This document shows, in pieces, positions 35,368 to 44,896 of a stretch of 64,000 nucleotides of DNA. The notes under the pieces were generated by a model that worked only from the letters and a program-made list of their open reading frames with translations, searched no databases and was not told the origin of the DNA. Position numbers and translations under genes: made by a program. This stretch comes from Ophiostoma sp. CBS 140.51 (Eukaryota > Ascomycota > Sordariomycetes > Ophiostomatales > Ophiostomataceae), in NCBI GenBank assembly GCA_029298735.1, contig JANSLP010000026.1:124001-188000 (forward strand). Direction: 5' to 3'. The stretch's first letter is position 1. Each line of letters begins with the position of its first letter.

Positions 35368-36807
35368 CTAGACCAGGATCAGACTCAGTCCAACCAGAGT
35401 CGAGGAAGCAAGAGCAGCAAGAACGGCAACGGCTCCGCGACCAGGAAGGCCTACGGCATCGTTCGACTTGCTGTCGTTGGCCACAAGGGTCAGGCCGGAT
35501 GTCGCAGCGACAGAGTTAGCAACCGCTGTTGCATCCGGCACGCCGGTGGTGCCAGTACCAATCTCAACAACATTGGAAGCGGTGGTGTTAAAGACAGTCT
35601 GGGCCAGCGAGATCTGATTGTTGTCAAGGTCGTAGACGACGTAGGCCGACCGCAAGAAAGTATCACCCAGGACGTTTGTGCCACTGCCAGCGGGAGCGAT
35701 GCCGAACAGACAAGCAGTCTGGCCATTCCGGAAGGTCGGACGCTTGCCACTGGCCGTGATCAAATCAAGCACAAGCTCGTCAACGCCGACGGTGATCGAG
35801 GGGCTCGAGAACTCGAATGTTACACTCGAGTTGGCCTTGTCGGCCAGCGAGCAGGGAACGTACGCGGCACCCTCGGACGAGTCGTAAGTGGCACCGACCT
35901 GGTTGTAGATGGTCTGCACAATGGTGTCGGGCAGGTAAGTGAGCGACGAACCCGAGTCCAGAAGGACGGCCAATGCCATGTCACTAGCGAGGGTAGCCGA
36001 GCCAAGCTGCAGGCCGGTCAAGGTGATGAGGAACTCGGAGTAAACGCCAGCCTGCTTCTGAACAGGCAGCGTCTGCAGAGAGCCTGAATATTGTGCAGTG
36101 TCAACACCACCAAACAGGATGCTGCCTGTGTCTGCATCCAGATCGTTCAGCCACAGACTGTAAGAGTTGCTCTGGATGACACCGTCTGCAACCATCTGGG
36201 CAGGCAGGTTGGGGTAAGCGGCTTTGCCCGCGCGGCCGACTTGCACCTCGTTGACTTCGTAGCCAATTCCCAGAATGCCTTGCGAGGAGGAGCTGGAGTA
36301 GCCGATGCCGAACTGCAGTTTTGAGAGTGTCGTTGAACCGTTTGTGCCGATGCTGAACGTATCTGTAACGTAGTCGCCGCTGGCTCCTGAGCCGTCGACA
36401 TAAGAGATGTTGAAATAGCTGCCGACGTAGTTGTATGATGACGAGGAGTTGGCCGTATATGTGCCGGCAAAAGCACAGGGTTGCGATGCCTGCTTGCACA
36501 GGGCCGAGCTTGGTGTGTTTACCCACAGATCACTGCTGCCGGTGTCGATATGTAGGCGGAGAGACTGTGCTGGTGTACCGAGGGTGGCGTTCACAAAGTA
36601 GAGAGTCTCTTCGTTGTCCAGGCTGGCTGCTACGGCGGCTGTCCGACGCCGTAACCGATCTCGTTGTGCTGGGTTGCTGACTCGTCTCCGCTCGGTGGAC
36701 ATGCTGATAACTCGAGGGGGGCCATCTGTCCGCTTGTTCAGGACCAGCCCGTCGGTGACTGCTATTAATGCAGAGGCCAGGAAGGCCAATGTTGTTGCCG
36801 ACTTCAT
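35368..36807 (-). CDS. opsB: GPI-anchored aspartic protease (yapsin/OpsB type)
   Basis: Intronless, 479 aa. An N-terminal signal peptide (about 1-20, MKSATTLAFLASALIAVTDG) is followed by a basic propeptide with RRR (40-42) and RLRRR (51-55) processing sites. The pepsin-like body has catalytic motifs DTGSSDLWV (Asp88) and DSGSSLTYLP (Asp284), a flap Tyr in SYVDGSGASG (about 136), a Cys104/Cys111 pair and a Cys319/Cys366 pair. The protein ends with a Ser/Thr-rich stretch, a candidate omega site around SND (448-450) and a hydrophobic tail (AVAVLAALASSTLVGLSLIL), as expected for GPI attachment to the plasma membrane or wall. Yapsins shed and process wall proteins. Short length and no long insert after the first Asp fit fungal OpsB rather than yeast Yps1. 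Upstream lie several GCCAAG (PacC-type) hexamers. Confidence 0.93.
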   Translation of the reverse strand: MKSATTLAFLASALIAVTDGLVLNKRTDGPPRVISMSTERRRVSNPAQRDRLRRRTAAVAASLDNEETLYFVNATLGTPAQSLRLHIDTGSSDLWVNTPSSALCKQASQPCAFAGTYTANSSSSYNYVGSYFNISYVDGSGASGDYVTDTFSIGTNGSTTLSKLQFGIGYSSSSSQGILGIGYEVNEVQVGRAGKAAYPNLPAQMVADGVIQSNSYSLWLNDLDADTGSILFGGVDTAQYSGSLQTLPVQKQAGVYSEFLITLTGLQLGSATLASDMALAVLLDSGSSLTYLPDTIVQTIYNQVGATYDSSEGAAYVPCSLADKANSSVTFEFSSPSITVGVDELVLDLITASGKRPTFRNGQTACLFGIAPAGSGTNVLGDTFLRSAYVVYDLDNNQISLAQTVFNTTASNVVEIGTGTTGVPDATAVANSVAATSGLTLVANDSKSNDAVGLPGRGAVAVLAALASSTLVGLSLILV

Positions 36808-37059
36808 GATGAAGGATGTGTGTGTGTGGCGGGAGGAATGTGCTTCTGCACGAGGATAGGAAGGAGAGAGAGAAAAAAAGAAAAAGGGAGATATTCAAGA
36901 TTTATGAATTATATGGCCATGGAATGTCAGTAGGAGAGTGAGGATGGAGGGTAGAATAAAAGCGTGGATGGAAGAAGTTACACCGTAAACGAATGGTGGA
37001 TTTGCTGCGTCTTATGAGATCGATCGACGAGCGGTGGAAGATGTGACAGGAGGAAACGC

Positions 37060-37083
37060 ATATATATATATATATATATATAT
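37060..37083. repeat. (AT)n microsatellite
   Basis: About 12 uninterrupted AT units, roughly 250 bp upstream of the aspartic protease ATG. It may form a cruciform or be length-variable between strains. Confidence 0.95.
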
Positions 37084-38244
37084 GGATGCTAAATATAAAA
37101 CAAAAATAGGGAAATAGGAAGAGTAGAAGGAAGAGCAGAGGAAACAGGAGCGAGAGGGCGAGACCACACAGTAGTGATCGTGAGAAAAGGAGCAGCGGCA
37201 GTACTAAATAGGAAACAATAGGAGGCGGATGAAAGTGAGAGGAAGAGAGAGTCAGAGAGAGTCAGAGAGGACGGAACTATGTGATCTGCCAAGGCCGGCT
37301 GGATCCGCGAGTAGGATAGGTTGACGACGTAGGGATTTGTAGGGTTTGGTAGGGGAATAGGTCAAGGTTGAAGGCAGAAAAGAGAAAAGAGAAACAAAAA
37401 GCAGAGTGATGTGCAAAAAGAACAAACGGCCAAGCGTCTTAGGAAGTCTTGGAGGGTCTTGTCAATGGGGTCCGCAGGATGTTTATGCGGACTTGGCAGG
37501 CGCAACGAGCGGTTCTTATGGTAGGAACGACCCAGAGAGAGAGACAAGCACAAAAAAGATACAGAGCAACAGAAAGAGTTCACGAGAGTACAGGCACAGA
37601 GTACGGATATAGAAGCGCACTTGTCAGTGTAAATGGGGCACGAAGGGGCAAGAGCAGCCCAGGATACGTACGTGTCTGCGTGTAAGAGGGGAGGAGCCCC
37701 CCTCGATGGCACTCATACGGGCCGCTTGCGTCACCCAGGAGGGCAAGAGCAATGGAGGCGCACCCACAAGGTGCATATGGACAAGCCCACATTGGCGCCT
37801 ACAGCTCTACAGAAAGCAAACAGACTACGAAACTGTGAATACGTAGTTGAGGGGGCTGGACCTGTTTTGCGACGATGTTTGTGCGGACAAGGGTGTAGAT
37901 ATGGAGGGCGGACGTATTCCCAGCGAGGCTCAGGCACGGATGGAGGAGGCACCGGATCTCACACAAGTGTCATGTCATAGGGCAGGAAGGGGCCAATCTG
38001 TGTAGGGTAGGGCAGGAGCGATAGGTGTAGTTGCTGTATTAACACATGAAATCGAAGGAAAGAGCGACACAGAGACAGAGCTCACAAGACGACATTACAT
38101 TTGAAGAAAGAGCATTGGGCCAAGCATCTCAGCACTTGGCCTGGTCTCTTGGTAACAGCGCCGTGAAATCGACCCTTCCTCTTTTGTCTTGTCGTAGGGT
38201 GTTGCCAATTGCACCAATTTCGCGTGCGCCCTTTCTTCTTCTCC

Positions 38245-38265
38245 CTCTCGCCTCTCGCCTCTCGC
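38245..38265 (+). repeat. CTCTCGC heptamer, three tandem copies
   Basis: Three perfect 7-nt units in a CT-rich tract just upstream of the CTTGGC cluster. Confidence 0.85.
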
Positions 38266-38370
38266 CTTTTTTGTCCACTTCAGTATTCTCTTCCTCGTGG
38301 CTTTTTTTCTTCCCTTCTGTTCCCATTTTCTCTCTCTTTTTCTCTTTCTTGGGTCTGTCCTGCACGGCGG

Positions 38371-38460
38371 CTTGGCCCCTTGGCTGCTTGGCTCTTGGCT
38401 TGGCCCAGCCTCTCTTGGCCTCTTTCACCCACTCTCGCCGCTTGGCTGACTTGTCTTGGC
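38371..38460. promoter_or_regulatory. Cluster of eight CTTGGC (GCCAAG) PacC-type sites
   Basis: CTTGGC starts at 38371, 38379, 38387, 38394, 38399, 38414, 38441 and 38455. The reverse complement GCCAAG matches the PacC/Rim101 consensus GCCARG of Aspergillus. All eight copies share one orientation with 5-27 nt spacing, so a simple-repeat origin is also possible. The two flanking genes (a wall aspartic protease and a proton-pump subunit) are plausible pH-regulated targets. Confidence 0.45.
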
Positions 38461-39955
38461 CGCGACTGGCTGATCTTGTCATTCTTGTGTAATTCTTGGG
38501 CCTCTTGGACTTTTGGGGAGACACTTCTTTGGTCCATGAGTACGCCATACCGCCACAGTGGACGCGCGGCCGACGAGGTACATAGACACTAGCACCACAA
38601 GTGGCCGAGAAAAGGGCTGGCCGTTCCTGAAACGAGTGTGTGTCAAACCCGCCAAAACAGCAGCCAACCAGCGGCAAAAACCAGACACTGCCAAACACAG
38701 CCAAAATACCACAGCCGCTCTTGCACACACAAACCTACAGCCATCTGCCACCCCTGGTTCAGGATCAGAAATCTGACACGCGGCCGGCGGATCATCACAC
38801 AGCACCTGCGACCGCACAGCGAGCACCAGTGGCTCAAGAGCCGGAGCAAGTGCAGCAAAGTGCAAAAATAGAGGCACCTGACAAAACAACACAGGGCAAA
38901 GAGGGTGAACAAGAGAGACCACGTCAATACTCGGGGCGCAGCCCGTTTCTGATGCTTCAACAAAGGCAATGCAGTTCAGCCCAGTCCAGCCCTCGATCCG
39001 TTGCAGATAACAGATGCAAATCTATAATTATCAATTATCGCCAGCCATTCAGCGTTGCGAGTTGTGTTTCCGTCTGGTCTTTTTTGTCCACAAAACGTTT
39101 CTACTTCTCGTGATCTTCGGGTTTGCCTATTCTCCGTTCCCTTTTTGGTGCTCCCTTGCCTTTTTATTTTGTGGTTTTTGTTTCCCCCTTTTTATTTTGC
39201 CAGCATCCTCTTCCGCACTTTCCACCCATCTGGCTGTTGTCGTTCATAATATTGCTCTTAATCCTTCTAACAGGAAAATCCATCTGCGTCCCGGTTTCTC
39301 ACAGCCTTGGGTGACTCTCCTGATCGTTACCACAAGGCTGCCCAGTTCAATGGCATTGCCCGTCAGCAAGAACAGCCAGACACAGCCAAGCGCGCCGAGC
39401 TGTCTGGGCCTGTTTTGGGCAGTTTTGAAAGGCGGCAAGTTGTCGTACTTTTGTCCTGACTTCTGATGTCGACAATACCACGCAGTTTATCGTGAGCTAA
39501 GAAAGTTGTAACAGCTCAACATGCAAGTACATGAAGAAAAGACCACCCTTTGATTCTCAGTCTTCATAACGGATGGCATCCTTTATCTTCTCCACACGTT
39601 GTCTCTCACGTGCACCCCCATCGGACTTGACTTACAAGATTAGCCAATAGACGCTCTCCTTTGTTTTACACGATGTACGGCCAACAAGAGCCGATTGACT
39701 GCTGCCTGACAACAAATATCCTTTGTCTGGCAGCACTTAGCTCCTATGACCTCGTCAGAAAGAGCTCTTGTCGGGCAGTCTATATCCCGTTTGCGTAGAT
39801 AATCGTAGCTATAGCTTTGATCTTGTAGTTTCCTGAATCTTTCAAATAGCTTCACCAGCATCAACAAACTGACGAAAACGACTGACAATCACGAACAATT
39901 TTGTGCTTTAGACTCTTACCGAAAACCCATGTATCAACAAAACACCTTCTCAACC

Positions 39956-40634
39956 ATGGCCGACTTTACTTCATTGGACTATGTCAACCTGGACCGCTGG
40001 TAAGCTGAATCGTTGAGAAACAGGCTGCATCGTGGAAGCTGCTTTGATGCTCTTGAATTGCTAATGATCAATCTCAACAACATCTAGCCCAGTCTATGCA
40101 GTAAATGCTCTTTTGTCCTGCTCTACTTACTCTCAAACAGTAGCTAACTGTGTTCCTCCCCTCCAATAGTCCTTCTTCGGCGCCATGGGCGCAGCCTGCG
40201 CCATCATCTTTGCCGTCATCGGCGCCTCCTATGGCACGGCCAAATCCGCCACGGCCATCTTCACGGCCGGCATTATTCGCCCCGATCGCTTGATGCAGAA
40301 CACGCTGTGTGCCATCATGGCCCAGGCCCTGTGCATTTATGGCCTCGTCACCAGCGTTATTATCAGCAACGGCGTCCACGAGAAAATGGCACTGTATACG
40401 GGGTTCATGTACTTGGCCGCCGGCCTGGCGGTCGGGCTCTGTGGCTTAGCGGCCGGGTTCGCGATTGGTATTGTCGGCGACGCTGGTGTACGGGCGAGCA
40501 CGCAGCAACCGCGGTTGTACGTGGGCATGGTGCTGATTCTCATCTTTGCCGAGGTGCTGGGGCTGTATGGCGTGGTGGTGTCGATTCTGATGCTGACGAA
40601 CGCGACCAACGGCGTGACGGTGTGTACGGTGTGA
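39956..40634 (+). CDS. VMA3: V-ATPase Vo proteolipid subunit c (divergent, microexon-containing)
   Basis: Membrane proteolipid of the proton-translocating c-ring of the vacuolar ATPase. Exons are 39956-39999, 40088-40100 (13-nt microexon) and 40170-40634, with introns of 88 and 69 nt, giving 173 aa. An in-frame ATG at 39929 would add nine residues. The microexon supplies the CPVYA of the family signature CPVYAxFFGAMG. Four hydrophobic helices follow, with AAGFAIGIVGDAGVR and the helix-4 LILIFAEVLGLYG carrying the essential proton-binding Glu147. Those C-terminal features are c-type (Vma3) rather than c' or c''. Helices 1-2 diverge from typical fungal c: IFTAGIIRPDRLMQN, and CAIMAQALCIYGLV with Gln where Gly is usual. 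This could be the sole c gene or a diverged paralogue; the window cannot tell. Confidence 0.88.
40088..40100 (+). other. 13-nt microexon of the V-ATPase c gene
   Basis: Bounded by an ACATCTAG acceptor and a GTAAATG donor. Its 13 bases complete a split Cys codon and then encode Pro-Val-Tyr-Ala. Skipping it shifts the frame (44 + 465 nt is not a multiple of three). Confidence 0.85.
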
Positions 40635-40839
40635 TCAGGAGCACGACTTGCTGTCAAAGGACGTCTGGACGGGATGGCCACAAGGCCGGTGAGAGGTAAA
40701 AACAGGCTGGGTGAAGGGGCACATATTTTATAGCAACAAAAAACACAGTGTATTGGATATGGAAACAGACACATTAATATAGACAAATAATACAAAAAAA
40801 GCCCACACCACAACCGCTCATCTCATCGTGATGTCAGCG

Positions 40840-43800
40840 CTATAACGCCCACTCGTTCTTGTTCTCGTCTGACCGAATAAAGGGCTCGTCGATCTTCTTG
40901 ATGGCAAAGTCGCTGCACAAGATACTGGAAGGGAGTTAGTATGTATTTAAAAATCAGAGTAGAAGTGGGTGAACCTACCATGCAGACGCAACCAGTGCAT
41001 CCAGCTCGCCCACCATGGCGTCCTTCTTGGGACCCGTCACCAGGCCCTTCGTAATCTGCACCTGCAGCTCGCGAATCTTGCGGCCCACGCCCTGGCTTGA
41101 CTGCTCCAGCACCCGGCGGCCCAGACAGTCCGAGTGGAAGGCGTGCTGGCAGGGAAAGACAAAGAACTGCCGGCTCAGCAGCGGCAGCCCGCAGACATAG
41201 CATTTTTCGCCGGGTTCCACAATGGCGTACCGGTGGTCCAGCGCGGCAATGTCCACCTTGATGTTGGCGGCGGTCTGGCTGCTGTCGTCCATTTCCTTCT
41301 TCAGGCCGTCAATCTCGCGGCTGTAGTCCTCGAGCGCGGCACAAATTTCCTCTTTGAAATCGTCAATGACGACAAAGTCGGGGAAGAAAGGAATCAGGTC
41401 CTCAATTTTTAGGAGGTCGCAACGCTTCAGGAAATCGATGGCCGTCTTGATGCCGCCGTGCGACTGCTGCGAGATGACTTTGCGGGCCACGGCCAGCCAC
41501 AGCTTCTTGCGCAGCGCCGTATTGCCCATGGGCCGGTCGGCGACAACGGCGGCCAGCTCGACGGCATCGTGCGATAGCGCCAGGTCCACGGCCTGCACGT
41601 ACTGGCCCATGCTCGTGTAGATGTGCACGCACGAGAGCACGCGCTTGTACTGAATGCACAGCCGCAGAGCAAAGTCCGGGTCAAACCGCGGCTCGTCGCC
41701 CTGCGATTCGAGGTACGACAGCAGCGCGGCCTCGTCGCGCGACGGGTGCGACGCGTAAATCGACACAATCGTATTGTGCACGGCCGCGTCTGTCGAGTGC
41801 AGCTGGTTGATCACGTACTGCAGGTAGCGGATGGCCTGGTTCTGGGCGAGCGGGCCCTTGAAGGCACCATCGTAGTCCAACAGCGCGGGGATCATGCTGC
41901 GCGGGTTGATACTGGCGCCCTGGCGCATCAGGACGTCGACCAGCTCGGTGGCCACATGCGTCATGAGCACGCTACTGTAGCGGTAGAAAGCGTCGGCGTC
42001 CGTCTGCCGCTTGAGCACAGACAGCGCCTCGGGCCACTTCTCGCGCTGCACCCAGTACGAAAGGACGTAGTTGTAGTCGTTGATGGCGTCGGCAAAGAAG
42101 AGCAGCTCGTTCTCGCGGCCGTGGCTGCTGATAATGTCGTAAACCGTCTTGCGGTCCAGGTCGGCCTTGTGCTTGCGCGCAAACGCCTTGAACTCGTCAC
42201 GTACAAGCTCGAGCTGTTCCCGTGTCTGCGCTGGGTCCATAGTTTCGGACAGCTCGGCCTTTGTGACAATGGTATCGTCCAACGAGTTGAGCTTTGCCAT
42301 AAAAATCTCCACAAGCCAGCTGGCAATCATCACCCGCTGCATGACACCGGGCTTCTTGTATGTGCTGAGCTTTGTCAACAGGTACTTGCGCAACGCATCG
42401 GGCTGGTTGCGGTCAATCAGGGCCAGAGCCACGTCTTCGAATGGCTTGCTGCTCTTGCCGTAAATTCCGGCTGCCTCGTCGTAAAGGCCCTTGCCAATCA
42501 GGTAGTCACCAGAGGCTGTGGCCACCGCATCGCGTTGTGCTGGGTTGTGTGCGTACTGCATGGCTGCGTCAAACTGCTGCAGCTGCAGCATAATCTTCCA
42601 GATGTCGCGGTCCTCATCACGGACCACAATCTCAAAGATTTCTTGGGCCGTAAACAGCCAGAATGTGCTCTTCTGAAGGTCCACGCACAAAGCAATCGCC
42701 TTTTGCCCGGGGTCGAGGATGACCTGGTCGTACACCACAGAGCCGGTCAGGCGATTGGCAGCAACGATGCGGCCTGCCACGAGGCTGATGACGTGCCATT
42801 GTGTCAGAGCAATGGTATCAATCGGGTCGTTAGTGACCCGCCGTCTGCCTGCGCTCGAAGCATCGGATCCAGCAGCCAGCTGAGACCGCGGAATCAACTT
42901 TGACTCGGCAAACACGTTTGTCCCGAGCTCGGGTTTAGGTAGTGCCACAAGCAGCTTGCCGTGGTAGACGCCGTGCGATGACAGCCAGGCAAAGGCCCGG
43001 TCGGGAGTGACTTCTTCATAAGGCCGGCCGGCTTCGGGATCTGGCGATACAACAAGAGAAGATGCGGATGAAGAGGATGCAGTTGTCGAGGAGGAAGATG
43101 GCGCTGGAGAGGCTGTGGAGGATGTGCCGCCCCCAGAGGAAGACGAGGCAAGATCATGGATGACGGGCTGCTCCGATTCAAAGAGCTTCGTGTATACTGA
43201 GCCTCCGCCATCCTGCGCCCGGCCAATCTTACCGACCCAGTGCAAGAGCCGCGACGGAGTGCTCACGAGCACGCGCCGGACCTGGTCGGTGCGGCTGGGC
43301 AGAGTGTCGGCCCAAAGGCCAGTAATGGCGCCGTCCTGCAGCCGCACAAGTGTCTTGATGTACTTGTCTTCCTTGCGGTAGAAGTCGTTGGACGGTTCCA
43401 AGAACGTTTCGTAGATGTTGCCGTCGGCGGCGCCAACGAGGATCTCTCGGGTCGAGGCTGTGGGCAGTAACGGGTTCCAGGCCACAGACTGGATGGGGAC
43501 GCCACGCAGTCGAGCAAGAGGCTTCGGTTGGCGCGACTGGGAGTGTAGGTAGTAGCACTCGCCGAGCGAAGTGCAGATGATAAGGTGAGAGGCGGTTGGG
43601 TCGAGGAAGAGCCGCTGGATGACGCCGATCTCGGACGGGCGTTTCGGGAGGTCAATGTCGTCAATGTCTTCAGGGCGGTTCAAATCGATGCGGAGGATGC
43701 GGCCATTGGATAGGGCGAGCACGAGGACGTTGTTGGCGACTTGCGCGGCGACAAAGTTGGCAGCAATGGAGAACTGCATCTGTACACGCTGCACGTCAAA

Positions 43801-43869
43801 GATGGGAAGCCCATTGTCGTCTGCCAGCCCGGAGGTGGCCGAGAAGCCAATCGACGGATCCAAAGCCAT
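40840..43869 (-). CDS. VPS18: Vps18 (Pep3), HOPS/CORVET core subunit
   Basis: Class C Vps protein needed for vesicle tethering and fusion at endosomes and the vacuole. Exons on the minus strand are 43869-40979 and 40924-40840 (54-nt intron, GTAGGT donor, TTCCAG acceptor), giving 991 aa. The start MALDPSIGF suits the family; the frame is open further upstream only from a non-ATG codon. The N-terminal beta-propeller (about 1-400) contains a Ser/Thr-rich insert (about 255-285). The rest is an alpha-solenoid with clathrin-repeat character. A C-terminal RING-type domain starts at residue 890 (CYVCGLPLL, FPCQHAFHSDCL), and its final Cys pair (CILC, 964-967) is created by the splice junction. The tail IDEPFIRSDENKNEWAL is conserved in fungi. 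Functionally linked to the neighbouring V-ATPase gene only through the vacuole. Confidence 0.95.
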
Positions 43870-44896
43870 TGCGCACGTTGTTGGTGCTTTTATGCTTTCA
43901 CATGGCCATCGGGAGGGTGTGGCGGGCCGAAAACGTGGATAGGGGAGAAGCGAGAGATTGGGCAATACGGAGACTTGAGAGTAGCGTCGCAAGGAGGTCG
44001 GGATAGAAGCTCTCCACAATGAGATAATACAACGAACGCTGCCTACAAGACAGTGGGCGTTACGTAGGGGTAAAGGCGGTGAAGCGCGGCATTACCAAGC
44101 TAAAGCCAACGGCAGGAAAGCTGCCCGCCTTTGTCACTAACAGCATCCAATCGCCGCTAAACCCAATATTTACACAAGCCGTTGTTTACATACTACTTGC
44201 ATCCTTATTCACCTCTACAGAACTTTCGAATCACAAATCAGCGATCTAACCAAGATTGAGTAGGCTTTACTTTTTTTAAGGACAATCGACTTGTCCAATA
44301 GCTTATTTCCCTACAAACAGTTGACAATGTCTGCCAAGGCAATGCAGCAAGATCTGTTCAAGCTTCAAGAACACCACAAAGCGCAGCAGCATCGTAAACG
44401 TAAATAAATAAGTATGACGTATAACCACACCAAATACCTTTTATAGACTCAACCAAAAGTCTCCAAACCATGCCGCCACCATGTAAAAGAAGAAAGTAAA
44501 CAAAAAGGAAGATGCCAGTTCTAATAGAAGAGAAATGTATGGGTATCTGCACAAAAAATGTGAATGGCGGTAGCAGCTGAGCGCCAAATGGGTAAAGAAT
44601 CACCAAAACCAGCATTCTCAACTCAACAAATGTCGTTAAGAGCGTGTGACGATGGTGAAAGCCAGCTTGTGGTACAATATGTGGCAAGAAAGTGGCTCGT
44701 GGAAGAATTGTGGTCTCTCGACAACAGCCAAAAGAAGATGTGAAACAATATGTGACAAGAAAATCGAAAGAGAAAAAATCATCAGGTAGAACAAAGAAAG
44801 AACGGCATGAGAAGAGAAGAAGCAACTCCGGAAAATGAGGAGGTGAGAAAAAATATATAGAAACGCCGAAGAGTGCAAGTGTTTAAGAGTGTAAGA
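43870..44896. other. VPS18 promoter and methyltransferase 3' flank
   Basis: Both flanking genes run leftward. 43,870-44,320 is the VPS18 upstream region; 44,410-44,896 is the methyltransferase 3' side, purine-rich on plus. A small plus-strand ORF lies at 44,327-44,407 (separate entry). Confidence 0.5.
44327..44407 (+). CDS. Candidate 26-residue small ORF
   Basis: ATG TCT GCC start, TAA stop, 26 codons. The predicted peptide is hydrophilic and helix-prone: MSAKAMQQDLFKL, then a His/Gln/Lys segment ending in RKRK. The ATG has A at -3 (TTGACAATGT, a fair Kozak context) and sits after a pyrimidine-rich CTACAAACAG that could be a splice acceptor. It might be a free microprotein, a first exon, or chance. 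No family recognised. Confidence 0.25.
   Translation: MSAKAMQQDLFKLQEHHKAQQHRKRK

Larger units (their letters stand above)
36808..39928. promoter_or_regulatory. Divergent region between aspartic protease and V-ATPase subunit
   Basis: 3.1 kb with no supported gene. Contents: an AT microsatellite (37,060), CTCTCGC triplication (38,245-38,265), a dense CTTGGC cluster (38,371-38,460) and further GCCAAG/CTTGGC hexamers at 37,288, 37,429, 37,492, 38,119, 38,135 and 39,385. CT-rich patches at 38.2-38.35 and 39.05-39.3 kb could be leader sequence of a rightward transcript. Confidence 0.5.

Noticed and set aside
37416..38492. Several 100-200 codon frames between the protease and the V-ATPase gene
   Set aside because: They overlap on opposite strands, have no domain or splice pattern, and are explained by the CT-rich and CTTGGC-repeated sequence.
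43870..44019. 50-residue N-terminal extension of Vps18
   Set aside because: The open frame begins with TTG, not ATG. The conserved start is MALDPS at 43869. The Arg/Ser-rich extension only mimics a mitochondrial presequence.
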